From NCBI RefSeq assembly GCF_006065315.1, contig NZ_CP040749.1, forward strand, positions 434,001-498,000: a stretch of 64,000 nt of DNA. Direction: 5' to 3'. The DNA is from Aureibaculum algae (GTDB taxonomy: Bacteria; Bacteroidota; Bacteroidia; Flavobacteriales; Flavobacteriaceae). The position numbers and the translations under genes were made by a program. Position 1 is the first letter of the stretch. Each line of letters begins with the position of its first letter. Positions 51,802-60,706 of this stretch are shown piece after piece. The notes under the pieces are model-generated. The model saw only the letters and a list, made by a program, of their open reading frames with translations. It did not search any database and had not been told where the DNA came from.

Positions 51802-51918
51802 AAGTTGGTTTTAAAGTTGTTTTACAAAAATAGAAAATTTGAGCCTAACAAGTGTTGTGATTGCTAAGTTAGTTTTCTTACTACTTTCACAAATATTTTA
51901 TACTTTCGTAAATGTACT

Positions 51919-52635
51919 ATGGATCACGAAAAAAAATTACTGGGCTACAAGATTTACTTAGTTTTAGCAGCACTTTTTATTACCTCATTGGTAGTATCTA
52001 ATTTAATATTTCAAAAGTTTTTCACTTGGGATTTTTTTGGTGTTTACACTTTTGAAATTTCTGTTGGTATTTTACCTTATCCATTAACCTTTTTAGTTAC
52101 AGATCTTATTTCTGAAATCTATGGTAAGAAAAAGGCAAATCAAGTAGTAATTGCCGGAATTTTCGCATCGTTTTTTTCGTTGTTAATTATATTTGTTGCT
52201 GAGGCAGTTCCCGCCACTTCATGGTCTCCTGTAAATGATACCGTATTTAATAATGTTTTTGGCTTGTCAGTATTAGCAGTGTTTTCTTCTATGATAGCCT
52301 ATTTGTTAGCTCAGTTTGTAGATATACGCATTTACCATTATTGGAAAAAGTTAACCAAGGGGAGGCATTTATGGTTAAGAAATAATTTTTCTACAGTTAC
52401 CTCTCAGTTTTTAGATACCTTTTCAGTGCTATTTTTACTATGTTCTTTTGGAATTATAGAATGGGAGCTTTTTGGAAAACTATTGTTGAATGGGTTTTTG
52501 TTTAAGGTAATGATTGCATTTTTAGATACACCGATATTATATATTGCAGTACACTATTTTAGAAAATTATTTAATCTGGAAGTTGGAGATGAATTAATAT
52601 TAGACGCAGAAGTTCTGCCTATAAATAAGAAGTAG
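51919..52635 (+). CDS. Queuosine precursor transporter (YhhQ/DUF165 type)
   Basis: The 238-residue membrane protein has six or so helices. Characteristic segments are ISVGILPYPLTFLVTDLISEIYGKKKA and RNNFSTVTSQFLDTFSVLFLL, as in the YhhQ family that imports preQ0/preQ1 for queuosine in tRNA. The start at 51919 follows a TACTTTCG-like -7 element. It stands alone between fabD (divergent) and the two-component genes (convergent). Confidence 0.88.
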   Translation: MDHEKKLLGYKIYLVLAALFITSLVVSNLIFQKFFTWDFFGVYTFEISVGILPYPLTFLVTDLISEIYGKKKANQVVIAGIFASFFSLLIIFVAEAVPATSWSPVNDTVFNNVFGLSVLAVFSSMIAYLLAQFVDIRIYHYWKKLTKGRHLWLRNNFSTVTSQFLDTFSVLFLLCSFGIIEWELFGKLLLNGFLFKVMIAFLDTPILYIAVHYFRKLFNLEVGDELILDAEVLPINKK

Positions 52636-52663
52636 TTAGAGGTCGTTTGTATAGAAAAAAATG

Positions 52664-53299
52664 TTAAGCTAGATCATTTTTAAGAGCATATACCACCATG
52701 CCAATTCTGTTTTTTACTTGTAATTTTTTAAAAAGTTGCTCACGGTAACCATCAATTGTTTTTGGACTTAAATGCATCACATCTGCAATCTCTTTATACG
52801 TCATTTCTGTACTTGCCAATTTTAAAAATTCCAATTCTCTGTCTAAAAGCTTTATTTTAGGTTCTTCAGTAGGGTGTAGTGAATGTACTAAGGTATCTGA
52901 AACTCTTTTTGAATGGTAATAACCTTCATTAATTAAGGCTAATAATGCTTCTTTTAAAATGTCAGGATGGATATCTTTGAGTAAATACCCTTTCGCTCCA
53001 TTCTTAATCATTTTTAAAATAGAACTTTCATTATCGTCCATAGATAAAGCTAACACTTTAATACTTGGGTAATTTTCATTTAAAAACTTAGTCGTTTCTA
53101 AGCCGTCCATAATCGGCATATTTAAATCCATTAATGCTATTTCAGGGAGGTTAGATTCGTTCTTTAAGTTGTCAATAAAAATTTTTCCATTTAAAGCATG
53201 CTGTGTTACTTCAAATTCGCTAAAAGTATTGATTAATCCTTTTAATGATTGAGCAAAAAGGAGGTGGTCATCTATTATGGCAACGTTATGTTTAGACAT
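52664..53299 (-). CDS. LuxR/NarL-family response regulator
   Basis: The 211-residue protein has a receiver domain with acidic D10/D11 and phospho-acceptor D58 (ALMDLNMP) and K in LLKDIHPD. The C-terminal LuxR HTH reads LDRELEFLKLASTEMTYKEIADVMHLSPKTIDGYREQLFKKL. It overlaps the kinase gene by eight bases and ends the operon. It is the natural candidate to bind the CCCCTGTAA sites, one of which precedes its own operon. Confidence 0.94.
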   Translation of the reverse strand: MSKHNVAIIDDHLLFAQSLKGLINTFSEFEVTQHALNGKIFIDNLKNESNLPEIALMDLNMPIMDGLETTKFLNENYPSIKVLALSMDDNESSILKMIKNGAKGYLLKDIHPDILKEALLALINEGYYHSKRVSDTLVHSLHPTEEPKIKLLDRELEFLKLASTEMTYKEIADVMHLSPKTIDGYREQLFKKLQVKNRIGMVVYALKNDLA

Positions 53300-54077
53300 C
53301 TTTTTTTTGTTTTGGATATGTTAAAGTTAGTGAAACCCCTTTGTCTTTTTCAGATTTTAAATCAAACTCGGTGTTAATCAATTTTGCACGGCTCTTCATA
53401 TTGAGTAATCCAGAGCCTTTTTTTACTATGTTTTCGTCAAAACCAACCCCATAATCTTGAATTTTAATTTCTAAAATTTCATCGGTACAGTTTGCCGTTA
53501 TTTCAATTTTTTTTGATTTAGAATGCTTAATGGAATTGGAAAGAAATTCTTGAACAATTCTAAATAAAATAATTTCATCTTTTTGATTAATAGGTGTAAT
53601 ATTACCTTTAACATCAAAGGTAGCATTTATATAGTTTAGTCGGTTAAATCGGTCAATTTCAAGTTGTATGGCCTCATGTAAACCAATATTTTTAACCACT
53701 TCGGGATTTAACAATTTTGACAGTGATCTTATTTCTTGTAAACTTTTTGAAATAATATCGCCAGTGTCTTGTACTAGCGTTTTTTGCTCTTCAGTTAAAC
53801 TTGGTTGGACCATGTTCAGTTGCATTCTTGCAACTGAAAGTAATTGCCCTACATTATCATGCAACTCCCAGCTTATATTTTGCAAGGTTTGTTCTTGCGT
53901 TTCTAATTTTGATTTGATAATTTCTTCATCAAAACGCTGCTTTGCTACTTCTTTGTCAAATAAAAATTTAACCTTTCTATTTTGAAAAATACTAAAAATG
54001 ATAATGATAATAACAATCAATAAAACAATAGTAAGCGTTGCAATTAAAATTATGATAGTTATGTCTCCTTGCTCCAT
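53292..54077 (-). CDS. NarL-type sensor histidine kinase
   Basis: The 261-residue protein has one N-terminal membrane helix (about 8-30) and almost no sensor domain. The HisKA_3 motif is SWELHDNVGQLLSVARMQL with phospho-acceptor H73. The ATPase domain shows NSIKHSKSKKIEI, DYGVGFDENIVKKGSGLLNMKSRA. Without its own sensing domain, the signal probably comes from the two seven-helix proteins upstream in the operon or the lipoprotein. It overlaps the response regulator gene. Confidence 0.93.
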   Translation of the reverse strand: MEQGDITIIILIATLTIVLLIVIIIIIFSIFQNRKVKFLFDKEVAKQRFDEEIIKSKLETQEQTLQNISWELHDNVGQLLSVARMQLNMVQPSLTEEQKTLVQDTGDIISKSLQEIRSLSKLLNPEVVKNIGLHEAIQLEIDRFNRLNYINATFDVKGNITPINQKDEIILFRIVQEFLSNSIKHSKSKKIEITANCTDEILEIKIQDYGVGFDENIVKKGSGLLNMKSRAKLINTEFDLKSEKDKGVSLTLTYPKQKKDV

Positions 54078-54092
54078 AATGGTATAACTAAT

Positions 54093-54773
54093 TTAATCAA
54101 TCTTTTCTACTCTTTTGCTCCATATAAAGCCAAATGTAAAAATCAGGTACATTGTTATAGCCAATATATAAATAATTAAATATAATTTGTGTATACCTGG
54201 AAAAACGGTGTAATCGTTGTATTTTAATGAAAAAGGTATAGTTCCAGTATGAAATAATAGAAGACCTACACTTATCCAGAATAATAATGTTTTATGAAAA
54301 ATTATTATTCTGTCTGACTTCAGTAATTGTGTAAAATAAAACATGATGGTAATAATCAGGAAAATTGATCCCGCTACATAGGGTAGTTCAGACATTTCAA
54401 AGGCAAAACTCTGTATAAAAGTCCAATTTATTATCGAAATAAGTATATAAGAGAGTATAAATACTTTAATGATTTTTTTTTGTTTAGAATTATTAATGAT
54501 TTTTAAATAAATCATAAAAATTACAACAAAAAGTATAAAATATAATAGGTTGAATAACCATAGGTTGTAGCTTACCCCATCTTTGTCAAAAAAAACCAAA
54601 ACACTGTTATTTCTTGCATACCATCCAATACATTCGGTTATGGTAATATACCAAAGTAAAAATAGAAAATATTTTAAGGGAGTGTGCTTATACTTGTAAA
54701 AATAAATTGTACCAATAGTTGCTGACAATAATTCTGAGAATACGATAAAATTTCTGAAAGAATCTATTGACAT
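54093..54773 (-). CDS. Seven-helix membrane protein of the two-component operon (copy 1)
   Basis: The 226-residue protein has seven predicted membrane helices (starting SELLSATIGTIYFY, ending IMYLIFTFGFIWSK-like) and short loops. Conserved loop motifs are YKYKHTPLKYFL and a conserved IFHKTLLFWISVGLLLF. It is a paralogue of the next gene. It ends 15 bp before the kinase start, so it probably works with that kinase, for instance as its sensor. Family not recognised. Confidence 0.72.
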   Translation of the reverse strand: MSIDSFRNFIVFSELLSATIGTIYFYKYKHTPLKYFLFLLWYITITECIGWYARNNSVLVFFDKDGVSYNLWLFNLLYFILFVVIFMIYLKIINNSKQKKIIKVFILSYILISIINWTFIQSFAFEMSELPYVAGSIFLIITIMFYFTQLLKSDRIIIFHKTLLFWISVGLLLFHTGTIPFSLKYNDYTVFPGIHKLYLIIYILAITMYLIFTFGFIWSKRVEKID

Positions 54774-54791
54774 CTTATTTATTTTTTGGTG

Positions 54792-54968
54792 TTAAATATC
54801 AAAAGAAGAAATATTATCTTTAATTAGATTATTTAAGGTTTTATTATCAATCAATAACTTATTTTTTCTGTTTTGAAAAACAATAAACAATACTATCATA
54901 GCAATGGAAAAAATCAATACTATAATAGAGGTTACTATAATGATTAATGTTACTCCTTCTTGCTCCAT
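54792..54968 (-). pseudogene. Truncated second copy of the kinase N-terminus (58 aa)
   Basis: The ORF starts MEQEGVTLIIIVTSIIVLIF and ends with a stop after IKDNISSFDI. The first about 40 residues match the N-terminus of the neighbouring kinase (MEQGDITIIILIATLTIVLL, then FQNRK.K.L), but the dimerisation and ATPase domains are missing. Its start overlaps the end of the upstream seven-helix gene, exactly as expected if a [seven-helix + kinase] unit was duplicated and one kinase was deleted. It could be a remnant or a real small membrane protein. Confidence 0.6.
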
Positions 54969-55627
54969 ATAAAACCAAATGTAAATGTTAAATACATAAT
55001 TATTGCTAAAATGTACAAGATTAAAAACAACTCATGAACTCCTTTAATTACCATAAAGCCATTCCATTTTAAGACAAAAGGAATTGTTCCTGTGTAAAAT
55101 AAAAGCAATCCTACGCTAATCCAAAATAATAGAAGTCTGTGAAATATGACTATTTTTTCAGACCGGAGCAATTCAATGAAATAGAATATAACAGATATTA
55201 TTAAGAAAACTGAACCAATAATTTTAGGAAATACAGCACCCTCTTTTATAAAATTTTGAATAAAAGCCCAGTTCAAAATATTAACCAATAAAAACACTAT
55301 TAAAAATACCTTTATCCATTTCTTAAATAGTTGCGTTTTTAGATATCTAAAATAAATAATATAAACAGTACTAAATGTAACGATGTTAAGAATATTATAA
55401 AGCCATTTATTATAAATCCACCCATTTTCGTCAATATAGGCCATGTTCCCTGTAACCCTAATATACCAACCCAAAAATTCAGTTATTGTTATATACCACA
55501 ACAAATAGAGAAAATATTTCAGCGTTGTATGCTTATACTTATAAAAATATACTGTACCTACAATAGCTGAAAGTAACTCGGAGTATTTTACCGAGTTTTT
55601 AATTAATGATATTGCGGTTTCAGACAT
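54950..55627 (-). CDS. Seven-helix membrane protein of the two-component operon (copy 2)
   Basis: The 225-residue paralogue of copy 1 has the same helix pattern and the motifs SELLSAIVGTVYFYKYKHT and IFHRLLLFWISVGLLLFYTGTIPF. The two copies share length and spacing of all motifs, with differences mainly in the loop after helix 2 and in helices 3-5. It is followed by the truncated kinase remnant and preceded by the lipoprotein gene, all on the minus strand. Confidence 0.72.
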   Translation of the reverse strand: MSETAISLIKNSVKYSELLSAIVGTVYFYKYKHTTLKYFLYLLWYITITEFLGWYIRVTGNMAYIDENGWIYNKWLYNILNIVTFSTVYIIYFRYLKTQLFKKWIKVFLIVFLLVNILNWAFIQNFIKEGAVFPKIIGSVFLIISVIFYFIELLRSEKIVIFHRLLLFWISVGLLLFYTGTIPFVLKWNGFMVIKGVHELFLILYILAIIMYLTFTFGFIWSKKE

Positions 55628-55660
55628 AAGTACTTATTTTTTTATAGTCTTTTTGTTGAT

Positions 55661-56299
55661 TTAGTTATTTTCCATTGGAGGAGAAGTTTCTCCATCATTT
55701 AATAATAAACCATCTTCATCAGCTACAGTAATTGAAAAGAACCCTGCTTTTTCCACTTGTTGACTTTGAGTTGCTTTGTATTTTCTATTACTTAAAATTG
55801 TTTTTAAAAATAATGGCTGTGTTTTATCATCAACCGTTTCAAGTGTGTAACCAGATTGTACACCTTCGTTTTTTGTAGTAGGTGCAATAAAAAAGGTTTG
55901 ATGGTTTTTTTGTTTACCCTCATCACTACCATAAACGCTAAAGTAAAATTGAAGTCCCTCTGGAGAAATATTATTTTCAGCAGATTTTTTTTCAACGTAA
56001 GCGATATAGTTTTTCAACATTTTTAAGTCGAACCATACTCTACGTGTGTCGTTAAAATTATCATCATTATATATAGCTCGGAGTGTGTCTTTTAGAATAT
56101 CAATTCTTTCCTTTTCATAATTTTGGTAGATTGTTACGGCCTTTTCAGGTTTTATAATATGAGCTAACATATCTTTACTGGGTATTACATCCGCTTGATG
56201 TGGTTTTTTTTCATCACATGAAATTAACAACATGCTTACGGCCAAAAAAAGAGTAATAGTAACCTTGAATTTCAGCTTCAATAATTTAAAATACTTCAT
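55661..56299 (-). CDS. Lipoprotein, first gene of the two-component operon
   Basis: The 212-residue protein has the lipoprotein signal FLAVSMLLISCDEKK. The mature part has helices with RRVWFDLKMLKNYIAYVEKKSAENNISPEGLQFYFSVYGS and an HQTFFIAPTTKNE segment. No family recognised. As first gene of the operon under site C it may be the periplasmic input or output of the seven-helix/kinase system. Confidence 0.7.
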   Translation of the reverse strand: MKYFKLLKLKFKVTITLFLAVSMLLISCDEKKPHQADVIPSKDMLAHIIKPEKAVTIYQNYEKERIDILKDTLRAIYNDDNFNDTRRVWFDLKMLKNYIAYVEKKSAENNISPEGLQFYFSVYGSDEGKQKNHQTFFIAPTTKNEGVQSGYTLETVDDKTQPLFLKTILSNRKYKATQSQQVEKAGFFSITVADEDGLLLNDGETSPPMENN

Positions 56300-56740
56300 A
56301 GTTAGTGTTTTAAGTTTAATTCAGTTTTATGTAACGGCAAATTACAAATAAATATGTTTGGATTAAAAGGGGGTTTTTCCCCTTTTTTGTTTAGGGGAAA
56401 AACCCCTGTAATTTTAGGGTTTTGCCTCTTGCTCGCTCTTTACTAAAAGCTCAAATTTGTAATAGAAAAATAGTTGAAAGGAAAATTCTTAGACAATGTA
56501 AACAAAACTTTCTATTTGCTATGAAAGTAGTTGCTGTGAAGATAGTGACTATTTAAAGTTAAAACGGGAAAATTGCTATGAAAAGCCCATTTTAGGATAA
56601 ATTTAGTTAACGAGCTTTAAAATTTGACTAAGGTTAATAGGTTAGAAGTTTTTTACTTTATTGGAAAGTTGTTTACAGTCTGAGAATTTTTTATTAAAAA
56701 TGAAATTATTATTTACATCATAACGTAAGTGTCAAAATAT
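56300..56740. promoter_or_regulatory. Operator region with site C (CCCCTGTAA) and two G-run/C-run palindromes
   Basis: GGGGGTTTTTCCCC (56369-56382) and GGGGAAAAACCCC (56394-56406) are two inverted repeats about 25 bp apart. The second overlaps CCCCTGTAA (56403-56411). The -7-like CAAATAAA (56345-56352; TTTATTTG on the minus strand) lies about 50 bp nearer the gene, as at sites A and B. The remainder (about 56420-56740) has no gene or feature that I could identify. Confidence 0.55.
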
Positions 56741-56742
56741 AA

Positions 56743-56786
56743 AAAACTTGCACAGCTCATTATTTAAGAGTGTGCAAGTTTTCTTT
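56743..56786 (-). terminator. Terminator after the DoxX gene
   Basis: AAAACTTGCACA (56743-56754) pairs with TGTGCAAGTTTT (56771-56782). On the minus strand it is followed by T-rich sequence, just after the DoxX stop. Confidence 0.82.
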
Positions 56787-57188
56787 TTATAAATATAATT
56801 TTATTTTAGAATTCTCATTTTCATTTATAGCTAAGCCAGCTAACGTAGTAATAAGCATAATATGAATCATTATATTCATCCAATTACCTGAAGGTATATG
56901 CACTAAAACTAAGGCCAATAGCATTATAAAAGCCAAAAAGGCATAAGCAAACAATAGCTGTTTGTTTACAAATACTAAAATTCCTGCTATTAGTTCTAGA
57001 GCTGCTAATAAAGCTCCTAACGCATAAGTTCCTGTATCTCCTAAAAATGCAAGACCACTTCCTTTTAGAAAGTTAGCCATGTTTTGTAAACCAACACCTC
57101 CAAGAAAACCTTCAAAAAACTTTTCTAATCCACCCCAAACAAATAAAAGGGCAATACCTATTCTAATTACTAAATTACCTATGTTCAT
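56787..57188 (-). CDS. DoxX-family membrane protein
   Basis: The 133-residue protein has four membrane helices. The opening MNIGNLVIRIGIALLFVWGGLEKFFEGFLGG and the following YALGALLAALELIAGILVFV are typical for DoxX. Family members take part in redox and thiol-related processes at the membrane. It follows the AhpD-like gene by 17 bp and probably shares its transcript. Confidence 0.85.
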   Translation of the reverse strand: MNIGNLVIRIGIALLFVWGGLEKFFEGFLGGVGLQNMANFLKGSGLAFLGDTGTYALGALLAALELIAGILVFVNKQLLFAYAFLAFIMLLALVLVHIPSGNWMNIMIHIMLITTLAGLAINENENSKIKLYL

Positions 57189-57205
57189 GTTCTTTTTATA
57201 ATTGG

Positions 57206-57748
57206 TTATAGTTCTACGGCTATTGGGAAGTCAATTTCGAATCCCGCCAAGTTATGTATATAGTTACTAATTGTCTTATCTCCAATGATAATAACGGCAT
57301 CAATCATATTTGACTCTGTATAACCTACATTAAAGAAATTGTTTTTAATTTCTTCAGATACATTACCTTTATTTGATGCTGCAGCTAATGTGAATTCAGC
57401 CAAGGCATTTAATTTTTCATCAAAAGAGGCAGTTCCTTTTCTTAGCTCTAAGATTTGAGTATCATTAAAGCCGTTCATTTTACCCAATGCTGTATGTGCA
57501 GATTGGCAATAACGACATCCGTTATATTGACTCACAACTAAATTTATAACTTCACGTTCTTTTGCTTTTAGCGTAGATTTTCTGTTTTGTAGAGCAAGAT
57601 AATCAGGTAATGCAGTTTCATTTTTTGCATAGTAAGCATATAAATTAGGTACAAAACCTAAATTGCTTTTAAGGGTATCAAAAATTGCTTGGTTGTTTGA
57701 AGTTACTTCTTCTCTTGTTGGTACTGTAAATTTTGTTGTTGTTTCCAT
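57206..57748 (-). CDS. AhpD/carboxymuconolactone decarboxylase-like peroxidase
   Basis: The 180-residue protein has the redox motif NGCRYCQSAHT with C78, C81 and H85, as in AhpD-like alkylhydroperoxidases. Helices around TLKAKEREVINLVVSQY and ALAEFTLAAAS complete the fold. It forms an operon with a DoxX protein. A -7-like TACATTTG lies at 57787-57794. The AraC-type gene just upstream on the same strand may regulate it. Confidence 0.87.
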   Translation of the reverse strand: METTTKFTVPTREEVTSNNQAIFDTLKSNLGFVPNLYAYYAKNETALPDYLALQNRKSTLKAKEREVINLVVSQYNGCRYCQSAHTALGKMNGFNDTQILELRKGTASFDEKLNALAEFTLAAASNKGNVSEEIKNNFFNVGYTESNMIDAVIIIGDKTISNYIHNLAGFEIDFPIAVEL

Positions 57749-57857
57749 TTTATACTGTTTTTAATATTTATATTATTTTAACAGTACAAATGTATGGCGA
57801 GGCTTAGGCCATTTAGTTATCTATAATTCCTAGTGTGTTGGCAATTATTCCTTTTTC

Positions 57858-58679
57858 CTATTTATTTCTAAATTCAGAAGGAGAAAGGTGTTCAATATTT
57901 TTAAAAAAGCGACTAAAAACTTGAACATCCGTAAAACCCAGTTCATAACCTATTTCTGAAATGGTTTTATCTGTGTAGTTTAATAGGCGTCTTGCTTCTA
58001 GCATTATTCTATGCTTTATATAATATAATGGCGTTTTGTTACCCGCTTGTTTAAATAGGTTTGCTAATGTTTTTGGAGATTTATTTAACATTTCTGCATA
58101 CATGGAAACGGAGTGCTTTTTCTTAAAATGAGTTTCAACTAAGTAATTATATTCTCTTATAATATCAATATTACTTGCTTCTTTTTGAAAATAATTACTT
58201 TGTAACTTATATATTCTTGTACATAATATAAGCATTCGTTTAACCATCATTTGCAGCATTTCGAGTTGCAAATTGTCTTTAGAGTTAAACTCTATTTGTA
58301 ACATTTTTAAAACTGTTTGTAATATTTCAATATTTTCATCATTGGGTTTTATTATGGGTAGGTTAGAGGCTCCATAATACAATATTCCTTTGCAGCCTAC
58401 TTCGCTATCGTGATCTACTATACAATAAAATGATCTATTCCAACGTATAAGTTTTAATGCATTAATCTTAACAATTTCAATCTTATGAAATTCTGTGAGA
58501 CTAATTATATCATTTTTATTAAACGTATATGTAACAGCGTCTATAATAAGAATGTTGTTGTCAGAATTAAACCACAATAGCGATAATTCACTATTCTTCG
58601 AGCTTTTTAATACATTGCAGTTGTCTGGAGTAATTTCATGTAGTTCAATAAAAGCTCCATTCTGGTTTGAATATTTCAT
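57858..58679 (-). CDS. AraC-family transcriptional regulator
   Basis: The ATG at 58679 gives 273 residues beginning MKYSNQNGAFIELHEITPDNC; an upstream TTG is unlikely. The N-terminal part is a cupin-type effector domain. The C-terminal AraC DNA-binding domain shows VSMYAEMLNKSPKTLANLFKQAGNKTP and TISEIGYELGFTDVQVFSRFFKNIEHLSPSEFR. It is the likely regulator of the downstream AhpD-like and DoxX genes. Confidence 0.9.
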   Translation of the reverse strand: MKYSNQNGAFIELHEITPDNCNVLKSSKNSELSLLWFNSDNNILIIDAVTYTFNKNDIISLTEFHKIEIVKINALKLIRWNRSFYCIVDHDSEVGCKGILYYGASNLPIIKPNDENIEILQTVLKMLQIEFNSKDNLQLEMLQMMVKRMLILCTRIYKLQSNYFQKEASNIDIIREYNYLVETHFKKKHSVSMYAEMLNKSPKTLANLFKQAGNKTPLYYIKHRIMLEARRLLNYTDKTISEIGYELGFTDVQVFSRFFKNIEHLSPSEFRNK

Positions 58680-58699
58680 AGGCAACGTCTATCTGAGTA

Positions 58700-59497
58700 T
58701 TAGCCTAAATTTAGACGTATATAATATCCTTCACTACTTCTAATATTAAAGACTGTATTGTCTTCAAAAATAACATATTGCCCTTTTATTCCTTTTAAAA
58801 CACCTGAGAAATTAGGAGTTTTACTAAGATTAAGACTTTTTACTTTTGTTGGATATTGTAATACCGGAAATTCAATATTTGTTTCTTTGCTATGGTTTTC
58901 TAAATAATAAGGCTTGGCTTCCTCAGGAATATAAACTGCTAGTTTTTCTTTTTCTTTAAGCAAGTCCACATCAGTTATGTCATTAGTTAACATTTTACGC
59001 CAATTGGTTTTGTCAGAAACATATTCTTTTAAAGCTATTTCTGTAATTCCTGCAAGATATCTATTTGGTACTTCTACAATTTCTATAGCCTCATGAGCAC
59101 CTTGGTCAATCCATCGTGTGGGGATTTGACTTTTTCTAGTAACACCGACCTTTACGTTACTTGAATTTGCTAAATATACAATATGAGGTTGTAGTTGTGC
59201 CTTTTTTTCATATTCTAAATCGCGATCTTCTTTGCCTAAATGTGCCGTGCTTAATTCTGGCCTCATAATCCAATCTGCAGCCTGCGGAATTTCAAAAAAG
59301 CAACTTTTACAAAAGCCTTGTCTGAAGATAGGTTTATCTAAATGACAATTTAAGCACTCGTACTTCACAAAAGAAATATCTAGTGTTTTATTTAGTAGTT
59401 GATTGACATTTAAAAAATCATTTTCTAATTGCAAATAGTATTGAACAGGTGAGCCTAATTCAGTCATCATTTTTCGTAAAACACCTTGGTATTCCAT
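58700..59497 (-). CDS. DUF2797 protein
   Basis: The 265-residue protein has zinc-binding cysteines C48, C51, C63 and C66 (CLNC...CKSC). The second half reads AKAQL-like KVGVTRKSQIPTRWIDQGAHEAIEIVEVPNRYLAGITE, typical of the DUF2797 family. It resembles GIY-YIG-type nuclease folds in its central strand-loop pattern, but the catalytic role is not established. It is 51 bp downstream of purK on the same strand. Confidence 0.78.
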   Translation of the reverse strand: MEYQGVLRKMMTELGSPVQYYLQLENDFLNVNQLLNKTLDISFVKYECLNCHLDKPIFRQGFCKSCFFEIPQAADWIMRPELSTAHLGKEDRDLEYEKKAQLQPHIVYLANSSNVKVGVTRKSQIPTRWIDQGAHEAIEIVEVPNRYLAGITEIALKEYVSDKTNWRKMLTNDITDVDLLKEKEKLAVYIPEEAKPYYLENHSKETNIEFPVLQYPTKVKSLNLSKTPNFSGVLKGIKGQYVIFEDNTVFNIRSSEGYYIRLNLG

Positions 59498-59548
59498 AAG
59501 TTCAATTTATTTACTTTAAAGGTTTAAGATTTAGCTGTTATTTGCTTC

Positions 59549-60706
59549 TTAAGAGCTAATTACTCGAATGGTATTCTTAACTGTTTCCGCAACTTTTCTG
59601 GCTTCATTGATATCTTTATGCACGATAGTGACGTGTCCCATTTTCCTGAAGGGCTTTGTTACTTTTTTACCATAAATATGTGGAGTAACGCCATCCATTT
59701 TTAAAATGGATTCCATGTTTTCGTAAACCACATTTCCTGTATAATTTTCATCACCAACTAAATTGACCATTACGCCGCAAACTTTGCTTGAAGTATCACC
59801 TAACGGTAAATTTAAAATGGCTCTAATGTGCTGTTCAAATTGACTGGTGTATGAAGCTTCAATACTATAGTGTCCACTGTTATGGGGTCTAGGGGCAACT
59901 TCGTTTACAAGAATTTCGTCATTTTCAGTCAAAAACAATTCAACTGCCAATAAGCCAACATGTTTAAAGGCTTCTGCAACTTTTAAAGCAATGCCTTCTG
60001 CTTTCTTTGTAACATCTTCAGAAATACGAGCGGGACAAATTACATATTCTACTTGATTAGCTTCTGGGTGGAATTCCATCTCCACAACAGGATATGTTTT
60101 TAAATCGCCATTAACATTTCTAGACACAATAACGGCCAATTCATTTTTAAACGGAATTAGTTTTTCGGTAATACATTCCACATTTGGAAGCGTATCTAAA
60201 TCGGCTTGTGTTCTTACAATTTTTACGCCAGTACCATCGTAACCAAATTGAGCACTTTTCCAAACAAAAGGAAAACCAATTGATTCATGATTTATAGCAG
60301 TCTTAATTTCATCCGAATAGGCAAAACGAGAAAATTCGGCTGTTGGAATGTTATGATCTACATAAAATAATTTTTGTTTTGCTTTGTTCTGTATAATTCT
60401 AATTGTTTTAGAGCTTGGATAAACTTTAATACCCTCATGTTCTAGTTTTTCTAAAGCATCAACATTAACATTTTCAATTTCAATAGTTAATGTGTTTACT
60501 TGTTTTCCAAAGTTATAAACAGTGTCAAAGTCAAGTAGACTACCCACATGAAATTCATCGCAAATATTTGCACAAGGAGCATCTTTGGCGGCATCTAAAA
60601 CACAGGTATAAATATCAAATTTTTGTGTTTCAGTCAATAACATTTTACCTAACTGTCCACCACCGAGTATACCTAATTTAAAATCTGAAGAAAAATAATT
60701 TACCAT
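59549..60706 (-). CDS. purK: N5-carboxyaminoimidazole ribonucleotide synthase
   Basis: The 385-residue ATP-grasp enzyme has LGILGGGQLGKMLL at the N-terminus, the ATP loop WKSAQFGYDGTGVKIV, and EVAPRPHNSGHYSIEA near the catalytic Mg site. It makes N5-CAIR in purine synthesis. It begins immediately after the stop of the small lipoprotein gene and is separated by 51 bp from the DUF2797 gene. Confidence 0.96.
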   Translation of the reverse strand: MVNYFSSDFKLGILGGGQLGKMLLTETQKFDIYTCVLDAAKDAPCANICDEFHVGSLLDFDTVYNFGKQVNTLTIEIENVNVDALEKLEHEGIKVYPSSKTIRIIQNKAKQKLFYVDHNIPTAEFSRFAYSDEIKTAINHESIGFPFVWKSAQFGYDGTGVKIVRTQADLDTLPNVECITEKLIPFKNELAVIVSRNVNGDLKTYPVVEMEFHPEANQVEYVICPARISEDVTKKAEGIALKVAEAFKHVGLLAVELFLTENDEILVNEVAPRPHNSGHYSIEASYTSQFEQHIRAILNLPLGDTSSKVCGVMVNLVGDENYTGNVVYENMESILKMDGVTPHIYGKKVTKPFRKMGHVTIVHKDINEARKVAETVKNTIRVISS

